This document shows, in pieces, positions 1 to 13,300 of a DNA stretch of 64,000 bases. The stretch is from Actinostola sp. cb2023 (taxonomy: Eukaryota > Cnidaria > Anthozoa > Actiniaria > Actinostolidae), in assembly GCA_033675265.1 (NCBI GenBank), contig JAUJYZ010000255.1, positions 156,001 through 220,000 on the forward strand, written 5' to 3'. Within the stretch, counting starts at the first letter, position 1. Every line of letters starts with the position of its first letter. Below the pieces are notes generated by a model. The model worked only from the letters and a program-made list of their open reading frames with translations. It did no database searches and was not told where the DNA came from. A program made the translations under genes and the position numbers.

Positions 1-188
1 GCTTCAATATCCAACCAAGGAGATCGAGTTCAGCGCTTTGCTAATATATTAAATATACTAATTATTTGTGTCCAGTGCGAGACGGCAGCTATGTATATGG
101 TGTTGACTCCTCTAGTTCACAATACAATATATTCCCTGCTATTTATGACTGAACGTGTTTATTATAGCGCACTAACGTACTCAATCAA

Positions 189-303
189 TGATTGTTAGCT
201 GCTCGGCTGCCATGGGCGCCTATCATATGCAGCCCGAAAAAGTCCTCCATAGGTTTTAAAGCACATTGAGACAATGTGAAATGCGCTATATAAGAACCGA
301 CTG

Positions 304-350
<47 letters not shown>
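189..350 (+). repeat. SINE-like dispersed repeat, copy 1
   Basis: The block starts at GATTGTTAGCTGCTCGG, runs through TTTTAAAGCACATTGAGACA and GCGCTATATAAGAACCG, and ends in a long TTA tract. Related blocks sit at 8,615-8,730 and 61,480-61,580, sharing the AAAGCACATTGAGACA or GCGCTATATAA cores. A conserved body with a trinucleotide tail resembles the 3' part of a SINE. No RNA polymerase III A/B boxes were identified, so the SINE label is inference. Confidence 0.55.
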
Positions 351-351
<1 letters not shown>

Positions 352-449
352 GTAATGTATGATTGATTTTATTAAAAAAGTATTATTATTATTTTAAAAT
401 ATAAAAAAATAAAAAAATATTATTATTATTATTATTATTATTATTGTTA

Positions 450-481
<32 letters not shown>
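303..481. repeat. interrupted (TTA)n microsatellite
   Basis: Two TTA tracts (about 303-350 and 418-481) are separated by AT-rich sequence. The first is the tail of the SINE-like repeat before it. Confidence 0.9.
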
Positions 482-484
<3 letters not shown>

Positions 485-573
485 TACAACTCACTGCACA
501 TTGAAATTGCTTCCTCTTGTTACAACGAAGTGAACAGTACAATGTGTGATATACGAAATGGAGGGCAGAAGAA

Positions 574-707
574 ATGGGAATTCGGAGGAAAGGGAAGTGG
601 AGACAAGTTTCTCTTGTATTCGTTTTTGCGGCTTCCGTTTTATTAGCTTCAGTTGCGATTCATCCGATCGACGTTCTCATTAGACCATCTGCGAGAGAGT
701 TTCAGAT
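574..707 (+). CDS. candidate first exon of the M13 peptidase: cytoplasmic tail and signal anchor
   Basis: From the ATG at 574 the frame gives a short basic stretch (MGIRRKGKWRQ), then a hydrophobic run (VSLVFVFAASVLLASVAI), then IHPIDVL and a stop at 709. M13 peptidases are typically type II membrane proteins with just this arrangement of short basic cytoplasmic tail and single anchor. A possible donor lies at 708 (AT|GTAACA). Its phase (2) does not match the acceptor at 1,396 (phase 1), so another exon carrying the usual first CxTxxC cysteines would have to lie between; I cannot see it. The link to the gene is inferred from position and topology only. Confidence 0.4.
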
Positions 708-748
708 GTAACACATTCCAACATTCATTTCTTTAATCTCTCCTTATT

Positions 749-931
749 AAATGCTTGAAATGCGGCACAAATCACCCAGCTAACCAGTGCCGCCCGAGTA
801 ATAACGCGCAATCCAGTATTACAAACAACGCCAGTTTAACAACAAATTTCCATTCTCCAAACCAACTGGTTCTCCATCCCACAGTAACTACGGTTAAAGT
901 GACGTGTCTGCTGCAGAACCAAGAAAAATAA
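749..931 (+). pseudogene. possible retroelement Gag zinc-knuckle fragment
   Basis: A 60-codon open stretch begins KCLKCGTNHPANQC, a C-x2-C-x3-H-x4-C pattern like the zinc knuckles near the Gag/protease junction of BEL/Pao elements. It is followed by a Ser/Asn/Thr-rich segment and a stop at 929. There is no start codon and no flanking pol sequence. It could be chance. Confidence 0.22.
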
Positions 932-1156
932 TTAACTCAGTTTGCTAGCCTGCAAACGAGGCGAGGGGTTCCAAGTCCGATCCCTCATCACCTCACACTA
1001 TTGTTTGTACATCCCTCAAAGCTGTGTAGCTCAATATAACGTTAAATGTCGCAGCTGGTGGGAGTGGTGAATCAATAAAGCAGCTAACAGCTTCACAATT
1101 AGCCTTTAAATCTCTCTGTTCTAAAGTTTCTTCGAGGTGTAGTGTTATTGGTGCGC

Positions 1157-1305
1157 AAACCACAGGCAGCCCAACCATTGCTTCTCAGGCTACTTAATTG
1201 TAACATTAAAAGACTGGTCTTTTCACAATCCATGATTGTAATATATAAAGATATATTTGCATGCGCGCGTCTTTTTATGGGCTTCCTGTGGTAGAGCGCG
1301 CGCGC
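1157..1305. mobile_element. MITE-like foldback element, CCACAGG family
   Basis: The left end reads ACCACAGGCAGCCCAACC. The right part contains GGGCTTCCTGTGGTAGAGC, an inverted version of the same core. A closely similar element lies at 4,196-4,436. No transposase is encoded. It lies immediately upstream of the first confident M13 exon. Confidence 0.55.
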
Positions 1306-1395
1306 GTTATACGTATTATGTTGAGCTCCCTAGGCGCAAACTGCCATCTCTCGGTCCAAAAGTTCAATGTTATTCACCTCGTTATTCTTCGACAG

Positions 1396-4300
1396 GTATT
1401 CTTGCATCCATGAATCAATCTGTGAATCCTTGCGCTGATTTCTACTCGTACGCTTGTGGTGGTTGGATGAAGAAAAACCCAATCCCTGATTCGCGAACAG
1501 CATGGAGTCAGTTTAAGATATTGTACAAACGCAACGAAGCTTTGATGAAACAACTGATTCTAGATCCTGAAATACGCAAAAAATATAGCGAGGTTAGTTT
1601 ATATGGGGTAATCTATTGCTTATAAAAAGCACAAACACAAGCCACAACAGCACAGCCACAACAGCACAAGCTTAAGTACAAACAGCACAAGTACAACATC
1701 ACAAGCGCAACAATACAGGCACAACATCGAAAGCACAACAGCACAGCCACAAGCACAGCAGCACGAGTTCAAGAAGCGTTTTCATTTTTGCTGTGAAAAC
1801 GGCTTAAATTGACCTTTTTCATGTGAAGATGGATGTTATTTTAAAGTTTGATGAATTGTTGTTTTTTAGAATGAAGCATTATTGAAAGCTTTTGATTACT
1901 ACGATGCTTGTGTAAATGAGGCAGAGTTAGAAAAGTTGAGCGCAACACCGCTTCAGAATCTTATCAAGGACTACGGATCGTGGAATGTAACAGACAAAGA
2001 CTTCGACGCTTCGAAGTGGGATTTCATGGGAACCTTTGTGAAAATCCAGAAGTACCTTTCAATTGCACCGCTGTTCAACATGTTCGTAGCGACGGATTTG
2101 AAAGACTCAACAAAGAATGTCATTGTGGTAAGGTTATTACTCCATAGACGGAAAAATAATAATAGTATATAATGATAATAAAAAATATATAATTTATCCA
2201 TAGACGACGCACTAAGAGTTCTCTTCAATAGAATATTACTAAGTGCTATAAGGATGAGACCTTATATAATAGACATAGTCGACTTTATTTTAGTACCAGT
2301 AGTTTACATACAATGGGACTATAGAATCCAATCTTCTTGCTGAAGATGACGGACAAGAAATGTCGAGTAGAGTCTAAGTATAGTTTTATTTATTTCCACA
2401 GTTCGACCAGAGCGGCACACTTTTGTCTCGAGATACGTTTTTCTTCAACACGAGCTACCATGAAAAAGTAAGCAAAAGGCATGTTGAATGGTAACCAAGC
2501 CTTCATATGAAAGCGAGGTTACTATTATTATTATGCGTGCAAGTAACCGAAACCCTGTGTATTTCTAGAATAACTGACGTAGCCGCCATCTTGAATGGTA
2601 ACGAAGCCTTCATATAAAAGCGAGGTTACTATGCGCGCAAGTAACCGAAACCATGTGTATTTTTAATATAACTGACGTAGCCGCCATTTTGAATGGTAAC
2701 CAAGCCTTCATATAAAAGCGAGGTTACTATGCGCGCAAGTAACCGAAACTCTGTGCATTTCTAAGATAACTGACGTAGCCGCCATCTTGAATGGTAACCA
2801 AGCCTTCATATGAAACCCTGTGTATTTCTAATATAACTGATGTTGTTGATCGATTTGTCGTTAGATTCGTACGTCTTACAAGATTCTCATGACTGACTTG
2901 ATGAAACTGCTTGGCGCTGGTGACGCAGCTAAACAGCGTATGGAAGAAGTTTATGCGTTCGAGAAAGAGTTGGCCACGGTGAGTATATAATAGCAAACAA
3001 TCTCTTTTATACCCGTTACTCATTCCACATTACAGCAGAATGTAAAGTAGCTCAGATAACTAGATAAGATAGAAATTGAGGGAAAGTTAAAGTGCTATAA
3101 AAATACCCATAAAAAGCTTTTTGAGCGTTAGTCCAACTTAACAAAGAGAGGAAAAAGAGAAAACATTTTAGCTGAGGGGGTCCGGCACAACTTTGTGGTT
3201 CATATAAGAGCCGTATGAACAGTATCGTGACAGTGCCGTGCCGTGACAGTGCCGTGACAGTGCCGTGCCGTGACAGTGCCGTGACAATGCCGTGCCGTGA
3301 CAGTGCCGTGACAGTGCCGTGACAGTGCCGTGACAGTGCCGTGACAGTGCCGTGACAGTGCCGTGACAGTGCCGTGACAGTGCCGTGCCGTGACAGTGCC
3401 GTGACAGTGCCGTGACAGTGCCGTGACAGTGCCGTGACAGTGCCGTGACAGTGCCGTGACAGTGCCGTGACAGTGCCGTGACAGTGCCGTGACAGTGCCG
3501 TGACAGTGCCGTGACAGTGCCGTGACAGTGCCGTGACAGTGCCGTGACAGTGCCGTGACAGTGCCGTGACAGTGCCGTGACAGTGACAGTGCCGTGACAG
3601 TGACCGTGCCGTGACAGTGCCGTGACAGTGCCGTGACAGTGCCGTGACAGTGCCGTGACAGTGCCGTGACCGTGACAGTGCCGTGACAGTGCCGTGCCGT
3701 GACAGTGCCGTGACAGTGCCGTGACAGTGCCGTGACAGTGCCGTGACAGTGCCGTGACAGTGCCGTGACAGTGCCGTGACAGTGCCGTGCCGTGACAGTG
3801 CCGTGACAGTGCCGTGACAGTGCCGTGACAGTGCCGTGACAGTGCCGTGACAGTGCCGTGACAGTGCCGTGACAGTGCCGTGACAGTGCCGTGACAGTGC
3901 CGTGACAGTGCCGTGACAGTGCCGTGACAGTGCCGTGACAGTGCCGTGATCACGTGAATGTCTCAGTCTTTTGTGTGTCCCATGAAAACTACATGAATAT
4001 TTTTCCGCCAATTCCACACATAGAGTGAAAGTTCAACATGTTTTTATGTAGATTACCATACCCAAAGAACAGCGTCGAGACAGCAACAAGTTGTACAACA
4101 AAATGACGCTCGGTAAACTTAACCAGTACATTGGACCCAATGTAAGTCTACTATGACGTAATAGTTGATACTCTATGACCTTGTTTTCACTAGCTACACC
4201 ACAGGCAGCCCAACCATTTCTTTTGCGGCTGATTGTAATAAACAAAAATATATTTGTGTGCGCGCGCCTTTTTATAATGGGTTTCCTGTGGTAGAGCGTG

Positions 4301-7300
4301 CCAGTTAAATATTGTGCGGGCTCCCTGTGTTCTTATAAGGAAACCCAACAAATAAGACGCGCGTATAATGTATATCTTTTTGTATTATTTATATTTACAA
4401 TAGCCTCAGAGGAATGGGTTGGGCTGCCTGTGGCGACACAATCATAAGCACAACGTAATAAATACATAGAGTTTGATCCTTGTTCCTACCGCGTTTGCGC
4501 TTATGATTGCGTCGCTAGTAAACGCAGGCTATTAAACTGAATACTGCGCAAGCTCGTGCCTAACATGACATCATTGCTAATTGTAGTACCATTATGACGT
4601 CACTTGCTAACTGGTTGTCTTGTGTAATTTATTTCTAACATTCAAACGATGACGTGACATACTCTACAATGACGTACACTTCATTATGACGTCACAAAAT
4701 ACGACATGAAATGACGCGTAAAACCTACGATGACGCGACTTGATGACGTTACCCTTGCGATAATGTAACGCGGAATGCGTGACACCTTAACATGACAATA
4801 ATTGCGTGACAATCGACCTGCGAACTGGAAACTACAGGGTGCTTTCAATGATAAACCATCTAAAACAACATACAGGTACTACACGTTAATATAATATATT
4901 GATCAAACTTACCTACAGTACAAAGTCCAGCTTCGAATTATGAATTAGGTCTAGTTCAAACGCCGTTCTTAATTACTTCAAAAGAAGCCGCCTCATTAGC
5001 CATTATCAAAACGAGCAGGGGACTGGGACCAAGTCCGTAAAACTAATTCAATATATAAGAAACTAGCAAAAATGGGCATCATTTTCTGATAGAGCGGATC
5101 AAACTTAGCTTGTCTGGAAAGTTTGGCGAACTTTGGCTTAATATTGACGATGCTAGAGGGCAACAAAGATGCCTATTTTCCCATACAAACTCTGTAAAAT
5201 TTTGGCTGAACAACACAATTTCAAAAGTTTATAATTCCGACAGAATTCGCTCAAATCACATCAAACTTTGCACATATGCTAATTTCAACATGCTGTTTCA
5301 TGTCATGAACTTAATTTCGTAATTGCATTAATTCTAATAAACTCGTCCCAGTCCCCTGCTCGTTTAGGTAATGGCTAATTGTTTGAAATGAGAACGGCTG
5401 ATGATTAGCACGACGTCTAAGCTCTTAATCCAGTTTTGTTACTGAGTTCCATTATTTTTCATTTCAGTTAAATCTCACTGATTTCCTTGAACGCATGTTC
5501 GTAGAGACAGGATATAATATTTCTGAAAACGACAATGTTGTTGTGTACGCTTTGGAATACATGAAGAATGTCTCCATAGTCTTTGGAAAGACAGACAGAC
5601 GGTAATATATATATATCATTTTTAGACTTCGCCCCAGGCCACTAGTTGAAAATCAGGTTCTACCACAGGCAACCCAAGCACTTATATGGAGGTTTTTAGA
5701 AAAATATTTTTAAATTGCTTAAATGGGTGGGAATTGACAAACTATACGACTTTTGAAGCAACGGGAAGTTTATTCCAATCAAATCCCCACCCTTCTAAGC
5801 TATTATACAATATTTTCTAACAATCACCATATAAGAGCTTGGGTTCCCTGTGGTAGAACCTAATTTTCTTGGGTTCCCTGTGGTAGAACCTAATTTTCTT
5901 GGGTTCCCTGTGGTAGAACCTAATTTTCTTGGGTTCCCTGTGGTAGAACCTACAACCATGTAATATTAACATGCTGTATTCATATCTAGAATGCTTGCTA
6001 ACTACATGATTCTTGTCATGCTCTACTCGCCCTTCCTGTGATAGAATTCAACGAATTGTTCGATAAGTATCGGGAACGAATAACAGGGACCAGCGGGAAA
6101 GACCCTTTGGCTATGGGGGTGTACAGGGTGCTTTTGGCAACCTGTTGGGCTGCTTTTGTTGATAAACAGTTTAGTGGGTAGCAAAACCTAATCATCATCT
6201 TATTATTCCCTTGTGAAGAATTCTGTGATCAAGAGCTTTGTTTGGAATTGGGCGAGCTTGTGCTTCATCGTTATCATCATTATCGCCATCGTCATTATCA
6301 TCATGCAGATCATCATGATCACAATCATCATCATTTTTGGTCTTTAAGTTTAGTTTCATATCTAGATGTATTCTACCATGTAGAAATACTGTGAAAAAAT
6401 GTGGCATTATTATTATTCATGCTCTACTCGCCTTCATCCTGTATCAAAGAATTCACATCATTATCACACCAATTTGTTCGATAAGTATCGGGAACATACT
6501 CACCATCTTCATCAGCGGAACAACAACACCCTCGTTGGCAGAATTGCATGGGGACCTTCTGTGTACAGGGTGTATATTTTTGGCATGATCCTGTTGGAGT
6601 ATTTATTGATTTGTTAATAAACAGATTGGATGGAGAGAGCAAAACTTCGATAAGGTCATCAGTTTATTATTGCATTCCTTTATCTTGTGAAGAATTCTGT
6701 GATTAGAGCTTTGTTCAATGGAAAATGGGCGAGCTTCAGCTTCATCGTTATCATCATTATCGCCATCGTCATTTTTTATCATCATGCAGATTTCGATTAT
6801 CATGATCACAATCATCATCATTTTTGGTCTTTAAGTTATAGTTTCCTATTCACAGATGGAATTCAATTACCATATATGAAATCAAAACCAAACTATATTT
6901 TTTTAATTTTTTATTCATTTACCAAATATATTTATTAATATATTATTATTATTATTATATATTATTATTATGGAATTTCATCAAATATGGAATTCGATTA
7001 TCATATATCATCAAATATCATCATCAAACATCATTATCACACCATCATTCGATTACCAAATAGATACATTATCATTATTACTATCATCATTCTCACCATC
7101 TTCATCATCATGAACAACAACAACCATCATCACTATCATCATCATATTACCAAATATTCCGATACCAAATATGGAATTCAATTACCAAATTAATTTCCTA
7201 GATTAATTTGGCGATTACCAAATATATTCGATTTAGGAATTCAATTACGAAAAGATGGATCCATACCATACGTGGAATTATCCATTATGGAATTTGATAC

Positions 7301-10300
7301 TTAATATGGATTCGATTACCAAATATGGAATTCAATTACCGAATGGAAATTACCAAAAGAATTCGATCGCAGCTAAATATAAGGTACCGTAACCACCTAA
7401 AATAGCTGCATACCTAATATGGAATGTAATTGCCAAATATGGAATTTGGATTTTGATCGATTACCAAATATGGAATTCGATTACCAAATATGGAATTCAA
7501 TTACGAAATATGGAATTCAATTCCATTATGGAATTTGATTACCAAATATGGAATTCGATTACCAAATATGGAATTCAATTACCAAATATGGAATTTCGAT
7601 TACCAAATATGGAATTCATTACCAAATATGGAATTTCGATTGCCAAATATGGAATTCAATTACCAAATATGGATTTTTTTAAATTTTTTATTCATTTACC
7701 AAATATGGAATTTCGATTACCAAATATGGAATTCGATTACCAAATATGGAATTTATTGTGTTTCAGGCTGAAGCTATTCGAGAGAACATCGGCTACCCTA
7801 ATTACATCACCAACGTCACAGCCATTACCGCCAAATATGATGGTGTAAGTCAACCGCTGACACGCAGCACTGCGTCTTCATTTATTGTCGAATCGTTCTG
7901 AGTTTACTTTGGATTACTTTGTGAATTTATTCTTTTTGTCGATAGTTTGATGTCAACAAAACAACCTACTTTCAAAACAACTTCAACAGAAGAAAGTTTG
8001 AGAACATGAAAAATTATAAAGAAATTGGAAAACCAGTTGACAAAACAATGTAAGATTTCTAACTTATTTCTGCATAGGAGACTAAAATGCCATCTGTCTG
8101 TTTGTGTATGTTGACTCCCTGTATCTACAACCCAATCCTTCCTCCCTTTCCCGTTCTTCTTTCATTCCATCCTTCCTGTCTTTCCTCCTTCCTTCCTCCC
8201 TCCCTCCTTTATTCCCTTCTTCTTCCCTTCCTTCCTTCCTTCCTTCCTTCCTCCTACTTTCCTACCTTCTTTTCTTCCTTTCTTCCTTTCTTTCTTTCTT
8301 TCTTCCTTTCTTCCTTTCTTTCTTTCTTCCTTTCTTCCCTTCTTCCTCCCTTCCTTCTTCCCTTCTTTTCTTCCCTTCTTTCTTCCTTCGTTTTAATTTC
8401 CCATTTCATTGATTTATTTCCATCAGTTGGTCCATGACTCCGCCCACCGTCAATGCTTACTACTCCTCAACAGACAATAAGATTGGTAAGTCGAACAAAC
8501 AATACAGAGAAAAGCAACAAAGTTGGCAACAATAAAGTACTCGTTGTAGGGGATTGTTACCCGGTTCAACAGCCGACTTCAAGTAGGAGACATAACACAC
8601 TAAACGTACTAATTCCTCGTGATTGTAAGCTGCTTGGCGGCAGCGCCTTAACTGAGTTCATCTACCTCCATCGGTTGTAAAGCACATTGAGACAAGCTAG
8701 AACCGGCATTTAATTTAATTTAATTATAGTTTTGTATTCACTCTTTCAGCGTTCCCCGCTGGTATTCTGCAAGATCCATTCTACGACCAAGCACATCCCA
8801 AGTAAGTTAGATGAAATATATAAGAATACGTTTAATTTGGGTACGTGTATACGCACTGTCGGGCGCCCTCTGAGCGTGTCAGAGCTTCATGGCTAGCACC
8901 GCACAGTGCACTTCTCTAGCGTTCAAGAACGTACTTTAGCTAGCTATTCACGTGCAGTTGAAATTCATACTAGATAAGACATCATTGTGATGCTTAATTA
9001 GATTGCAATTTAGAAAACCGTGAAATAGTACTAATTTTAAATAGTACTAAATAGTGCTATTTCTATTGTTTTCTATTGTTTCATTAGTGCTATTTAGTAC
9101 TAATTAGTTATTTAGTTTTCAAGCTTTTCTAAATTGCACTCTAGTAATACTTAGTTATGTTTTGCAGATCTCTCAACTACGGTGGTATTGGAATGGTTGT
9201 AGGACACGAGATCAGTCATGGATTTGATGATAATGGTATGGTTAACACTTAGAAACGAGACAGAAAGAAAGAGGGGAAGAAATAATGAACGAATGAATGA
9301 ATGAATGGATGAATGAATGAATAAATGAACGAACGAATGAATGAATGAACGAACGAACGAATGAATGAATGAATGAACGAACGAATGAACGAACGAACGA
9401 ATGAATGAACGAACGAATGAATGAACGAACGAATGAACGAATAGGTGAACGAATGAATGAACGAACGAACGAAGAAATGAACGAATGAATAAATGTACGA
9501 ATGAATGAATGAATGAGCAAACGAAAGAATGAATGAATGAATGAAGAAATGAACGAAAGGCGGAAGAAAGGAAGCAGCGAATGCTACAATACAAACTAAA
9601 TTACTTCACTTTCAGGTCGAAAGTTCAACAAAGATGGCAATCTCCTAAAATGGTGGACAAACAACTCGATCGCTCACTTTGAAGACAAAACCAAATGTTT
9701 AATCAAGCAATACTCTAATTACAAATTCCACGGCCAAAATGTAATTATAACAATGACACACAGTAGAACCCCTCCATCTCGAACACTTAGAAAAGGACAA
9801 GAAAATTGCCAGAGTTCTACTAAATAGCGAGGTTCAAATCTTAGGTAATCCAGGTCGAGATAGCGAGGTCCTACTGTGTGTATATACTTTATGATGCCAT
9901 TATAAAGGAGATGTACAATTTATATAAATGACGTACATGTAGTTATATTATAGCTCCCAGTTACGGACGGCGAAACAGCGTGAGACATTATAATTTCACT
10001 GTGAATAAACGTACCTGACGCAAGCATAAGCACAAGAGAGGAAGAAATGTGGATCGTTGTGCTTGGACTTGTGCTTATGCTCGCGTCGATACTGAGTCAG
10101 TTTATTGTACTTTAGTTGAATGGCCTACAGACGTTAGGAGAGAATATTGCAGATAATGGTGGCATCAAACAGTCATTTCAGGTAACGAAATATACACTAA
10201 ATACACAGTGTGCCAGACACCCTTCTAAGACAGACACCCCTCTAAGACATACACCCCTCTAAGACAGATACCCATCTAAGACAGACGCCCCACCAGGATA

Positions 10301-13300
10301 GATACCCCTCTAAGACAGATACCCCTCTAAGACATACACCCCTCTAAGCCAGACACCTCTAAGCAAGACCCCTCTAAGACAGATACCCCTCTAAGACAGA
10401 TACCCATCTAAGACAGACACCCCTCTAAGACAGACACCCCTCTAAGCCAGACACACCCCTCTAAGCCAGACACCTCTAAGCACACCCCTCTAAGCCCCCT
10501 CTGAGCCAGACACCCCACCAAGATAGACACCCCTCTAAGACAGACACCCCTCTAAGACAGACACCCCTCTAAGCCAGACACCCCTCTAAGCCAGACACCT
10601 CTAAGCAAGACCCCTCTGAGCCAGACACCCCACCAAGATAGACACCCCTCTAAGACAGACACCCCTCTAAGACAGATACCCCTCTAAGACAGACACCCCT
10701 CTAAGATAGATACCCCTCTAAGACAGACACCCCTCTAAGACAGACAGCCAGACACCCCTCTAAGACAGACACCCCTCTAAGACAGACACCCCTCTAAGCC
10801 AGACACCCCTCTAAGCCAGACACCTCTAAGCAAGACCCCTCTGAGCCAGACACCCCTCTAAGATAGACACCCCTCTAAGACAGACACCCCTCTAAGACAG
10901 ACCCCTCTAAGACAGACACCCCTCTAAGACAGATACCCCTCTAAGACAGACACCCCTCTAAGACACCCCTCAGACCCCTCTAAGCCAGACACCTCTAAGC
11001 AAGACCCCTCTGAGCCAGACACCCCACCAAGATAGACACCCCTCTAAGACAGACACCCCTCTAAGACAGACACCCCTCTAAGACAGACACCCCTCTAAGA
11101 CAGACACCCCTCTAAGACAGACACCCCTCTAAGACAGACACCCCTCTAAGCCAGACACCTCTAAGCAAGACCCCTCTAAGCCAGACACCCCCAGACCCCC
11201 TCTAAGATAGACACCCCTCTAAGACAGACACCCCACCAGACACCCCCTCTAAGACAGACACCCCTCTAAGACAGACACCCCTCTAAGACAGACACCCCTC
11301 TAAGACAGACACCCCCACCAAGACAGACACCCCTCTAAGACAGACACCCCTCTAAGACAGACACCCCTCTAAGACAGACACCCCTCTAAGACAGACACCC
11401 CTCTAAGACAGACACCCCTCTAAGACAGACACCCCTCTAAGACAGACACCCCTCTAAGACAGACACCCCTCTGAGACAGACCCCTCTAAGACAGACACCC
11501 CTCTAAGACAGACACCCCACCAAGACAGACACCCCTCTGAGACAGACACCCCTCTAAGCCAGACACCCCACTAAGACAGACACCCCTCTAAGACAGACAC
11601 CTCTGAGCCAGACACCTCTAAGCCAGACCCCTCTAAGCCAGACACCCCTCTAAGACAGATACCCTCTATGACATACACACCTCTGAGCCAGACACCTCTA
11701 AGCCAGACACCTCTAAGCCAGACACCTCTAAGCCAGATACCTCTGAGCCAGACACCCCTCTGAGCCAGACGCCCCTCTAAGACAGACACCTAAGACATCT
11801 GTAAGTATAAAGCGGCCATGCACTAATATATACAGCAAGGCGCCGGTTGCTTCAACTATATTTTGAACATTCATTACTGTGTCCCTCTGTTATTCATGAC
11901 AATACAACGTTGTCGTTGTTCAGGCTTATCAACTCTGGAAGAAGAAGAACGGCTCTAAGAAAGAAGCTGCCAGGACTAAAGCTGAGCCACGATCAACTAT
12001 TCTTTATTAGTTTTGCGCAGGTATGTTTCAGACACCCCTCTAATAGATCTGTGTCCGCATAGACAGACACCCCTCTAAGACAGACACCCCACTAAGACAG
12101 ACACCTCACTAAGACAGACACCTTACTAAGACAGACACCCCTCTAAGACAGACACCTCACTAAGACAGACCCCTCTGAGCCAGACACCCACTAAGATAGA
12201 CACCCCTCTAAGACAGACACCCCACTAAGACAGACACCCTCTAAGACAGACACCTTACTAAGACAGACACCCCACTAAGACAGACACCTCACTAAGACAG
12301 ACACCTCACTAAGACAGACACCTCACTAAGACAGACACCTCACTAAGACAGACACCTCACTAAGACAGACACCCTCACTAAGACAGACACCTCACTAAGA
12401 CAGACACCTCTAAGACAGAACCTCACTAAGACAGACACCTCACTAAGACAGACACCCTCACTAAGACAGACACCCACTAAGACAGACACCTCACTAAGAC
12501 AGACACCTCACTAAGACAGACACCTCACTAAGACAGACACCTCACTAAGACAGACACCTCACTAAGACAGACACCTCACTAAGACAGACACCTCACTAAG
12601 ACAGACACCTCACTAAGACAGACACCTCTCTAAGACAGACACCTTACTAAGACAGACACCTTACTAAGAAGACCTCACTAAGACAGACACCTCACTAAGA
12701 CAGACACCTCACTAAGACAGACACCTCACTAAGACAGACACCTCACTAAGAAAGACATCTCACTAAGACAGACACCTCACTAAGACAGACACCTCACTAA
12801 GACAGACACCTCACTAAGACAGACACCTCACTAAGACAGACACCTCTGAGCCAGACACCTCTGAGACAGACACCCTCACTAAGACACCTCACTAAGACAG
12901 ACACCTCACTAAGACAGACACCTAAGACCAGACACCTCACTAAGACAGACACCCTCACTAAGACAGACACCTCACTAAGACAGACACCTCACTAAGACAG
13001 ACACCTCTGAGCCAGACACTAAGACAGACACCTCACTAAGACAGACACCTCTAGCCAGACACCTTACTAAGACAGACACCTCACTAAGACAGACACCTCA
13101 CTAAGACAGACACCTCACTAAGCCAGACACCTCACTAAGTTAGACACCTCACTAAGACAGACACCATGCACTAAGACAGACACCTTACTAACTATATTTT
13201 GAACATTCACCTCTGTTACTAAGACAGACACCTCACTAAGACAGACACCTCACTAAGACAGACACCTCACTAAGACAGACACCAGGACTAAAGAGCCAGA

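Noticed and set aside
189..350. tRNA gene or tRNA-derived head in the SINE-like repeat
   Set aside because: No cloverleaf or convincing A/B box sequence could be made out.
3052..4017. Long minus-strand open frames reading [11 protein letters not shown] repeats
   Set aside because: They are translations of an 11-bp minisatellite whose unit has no stop; no gene structure.
5110..5322. 70-codon open frame inside a foldback element
   Set aside because: No similarity to a transposase and no start or stop conservation visible; likely incidental.
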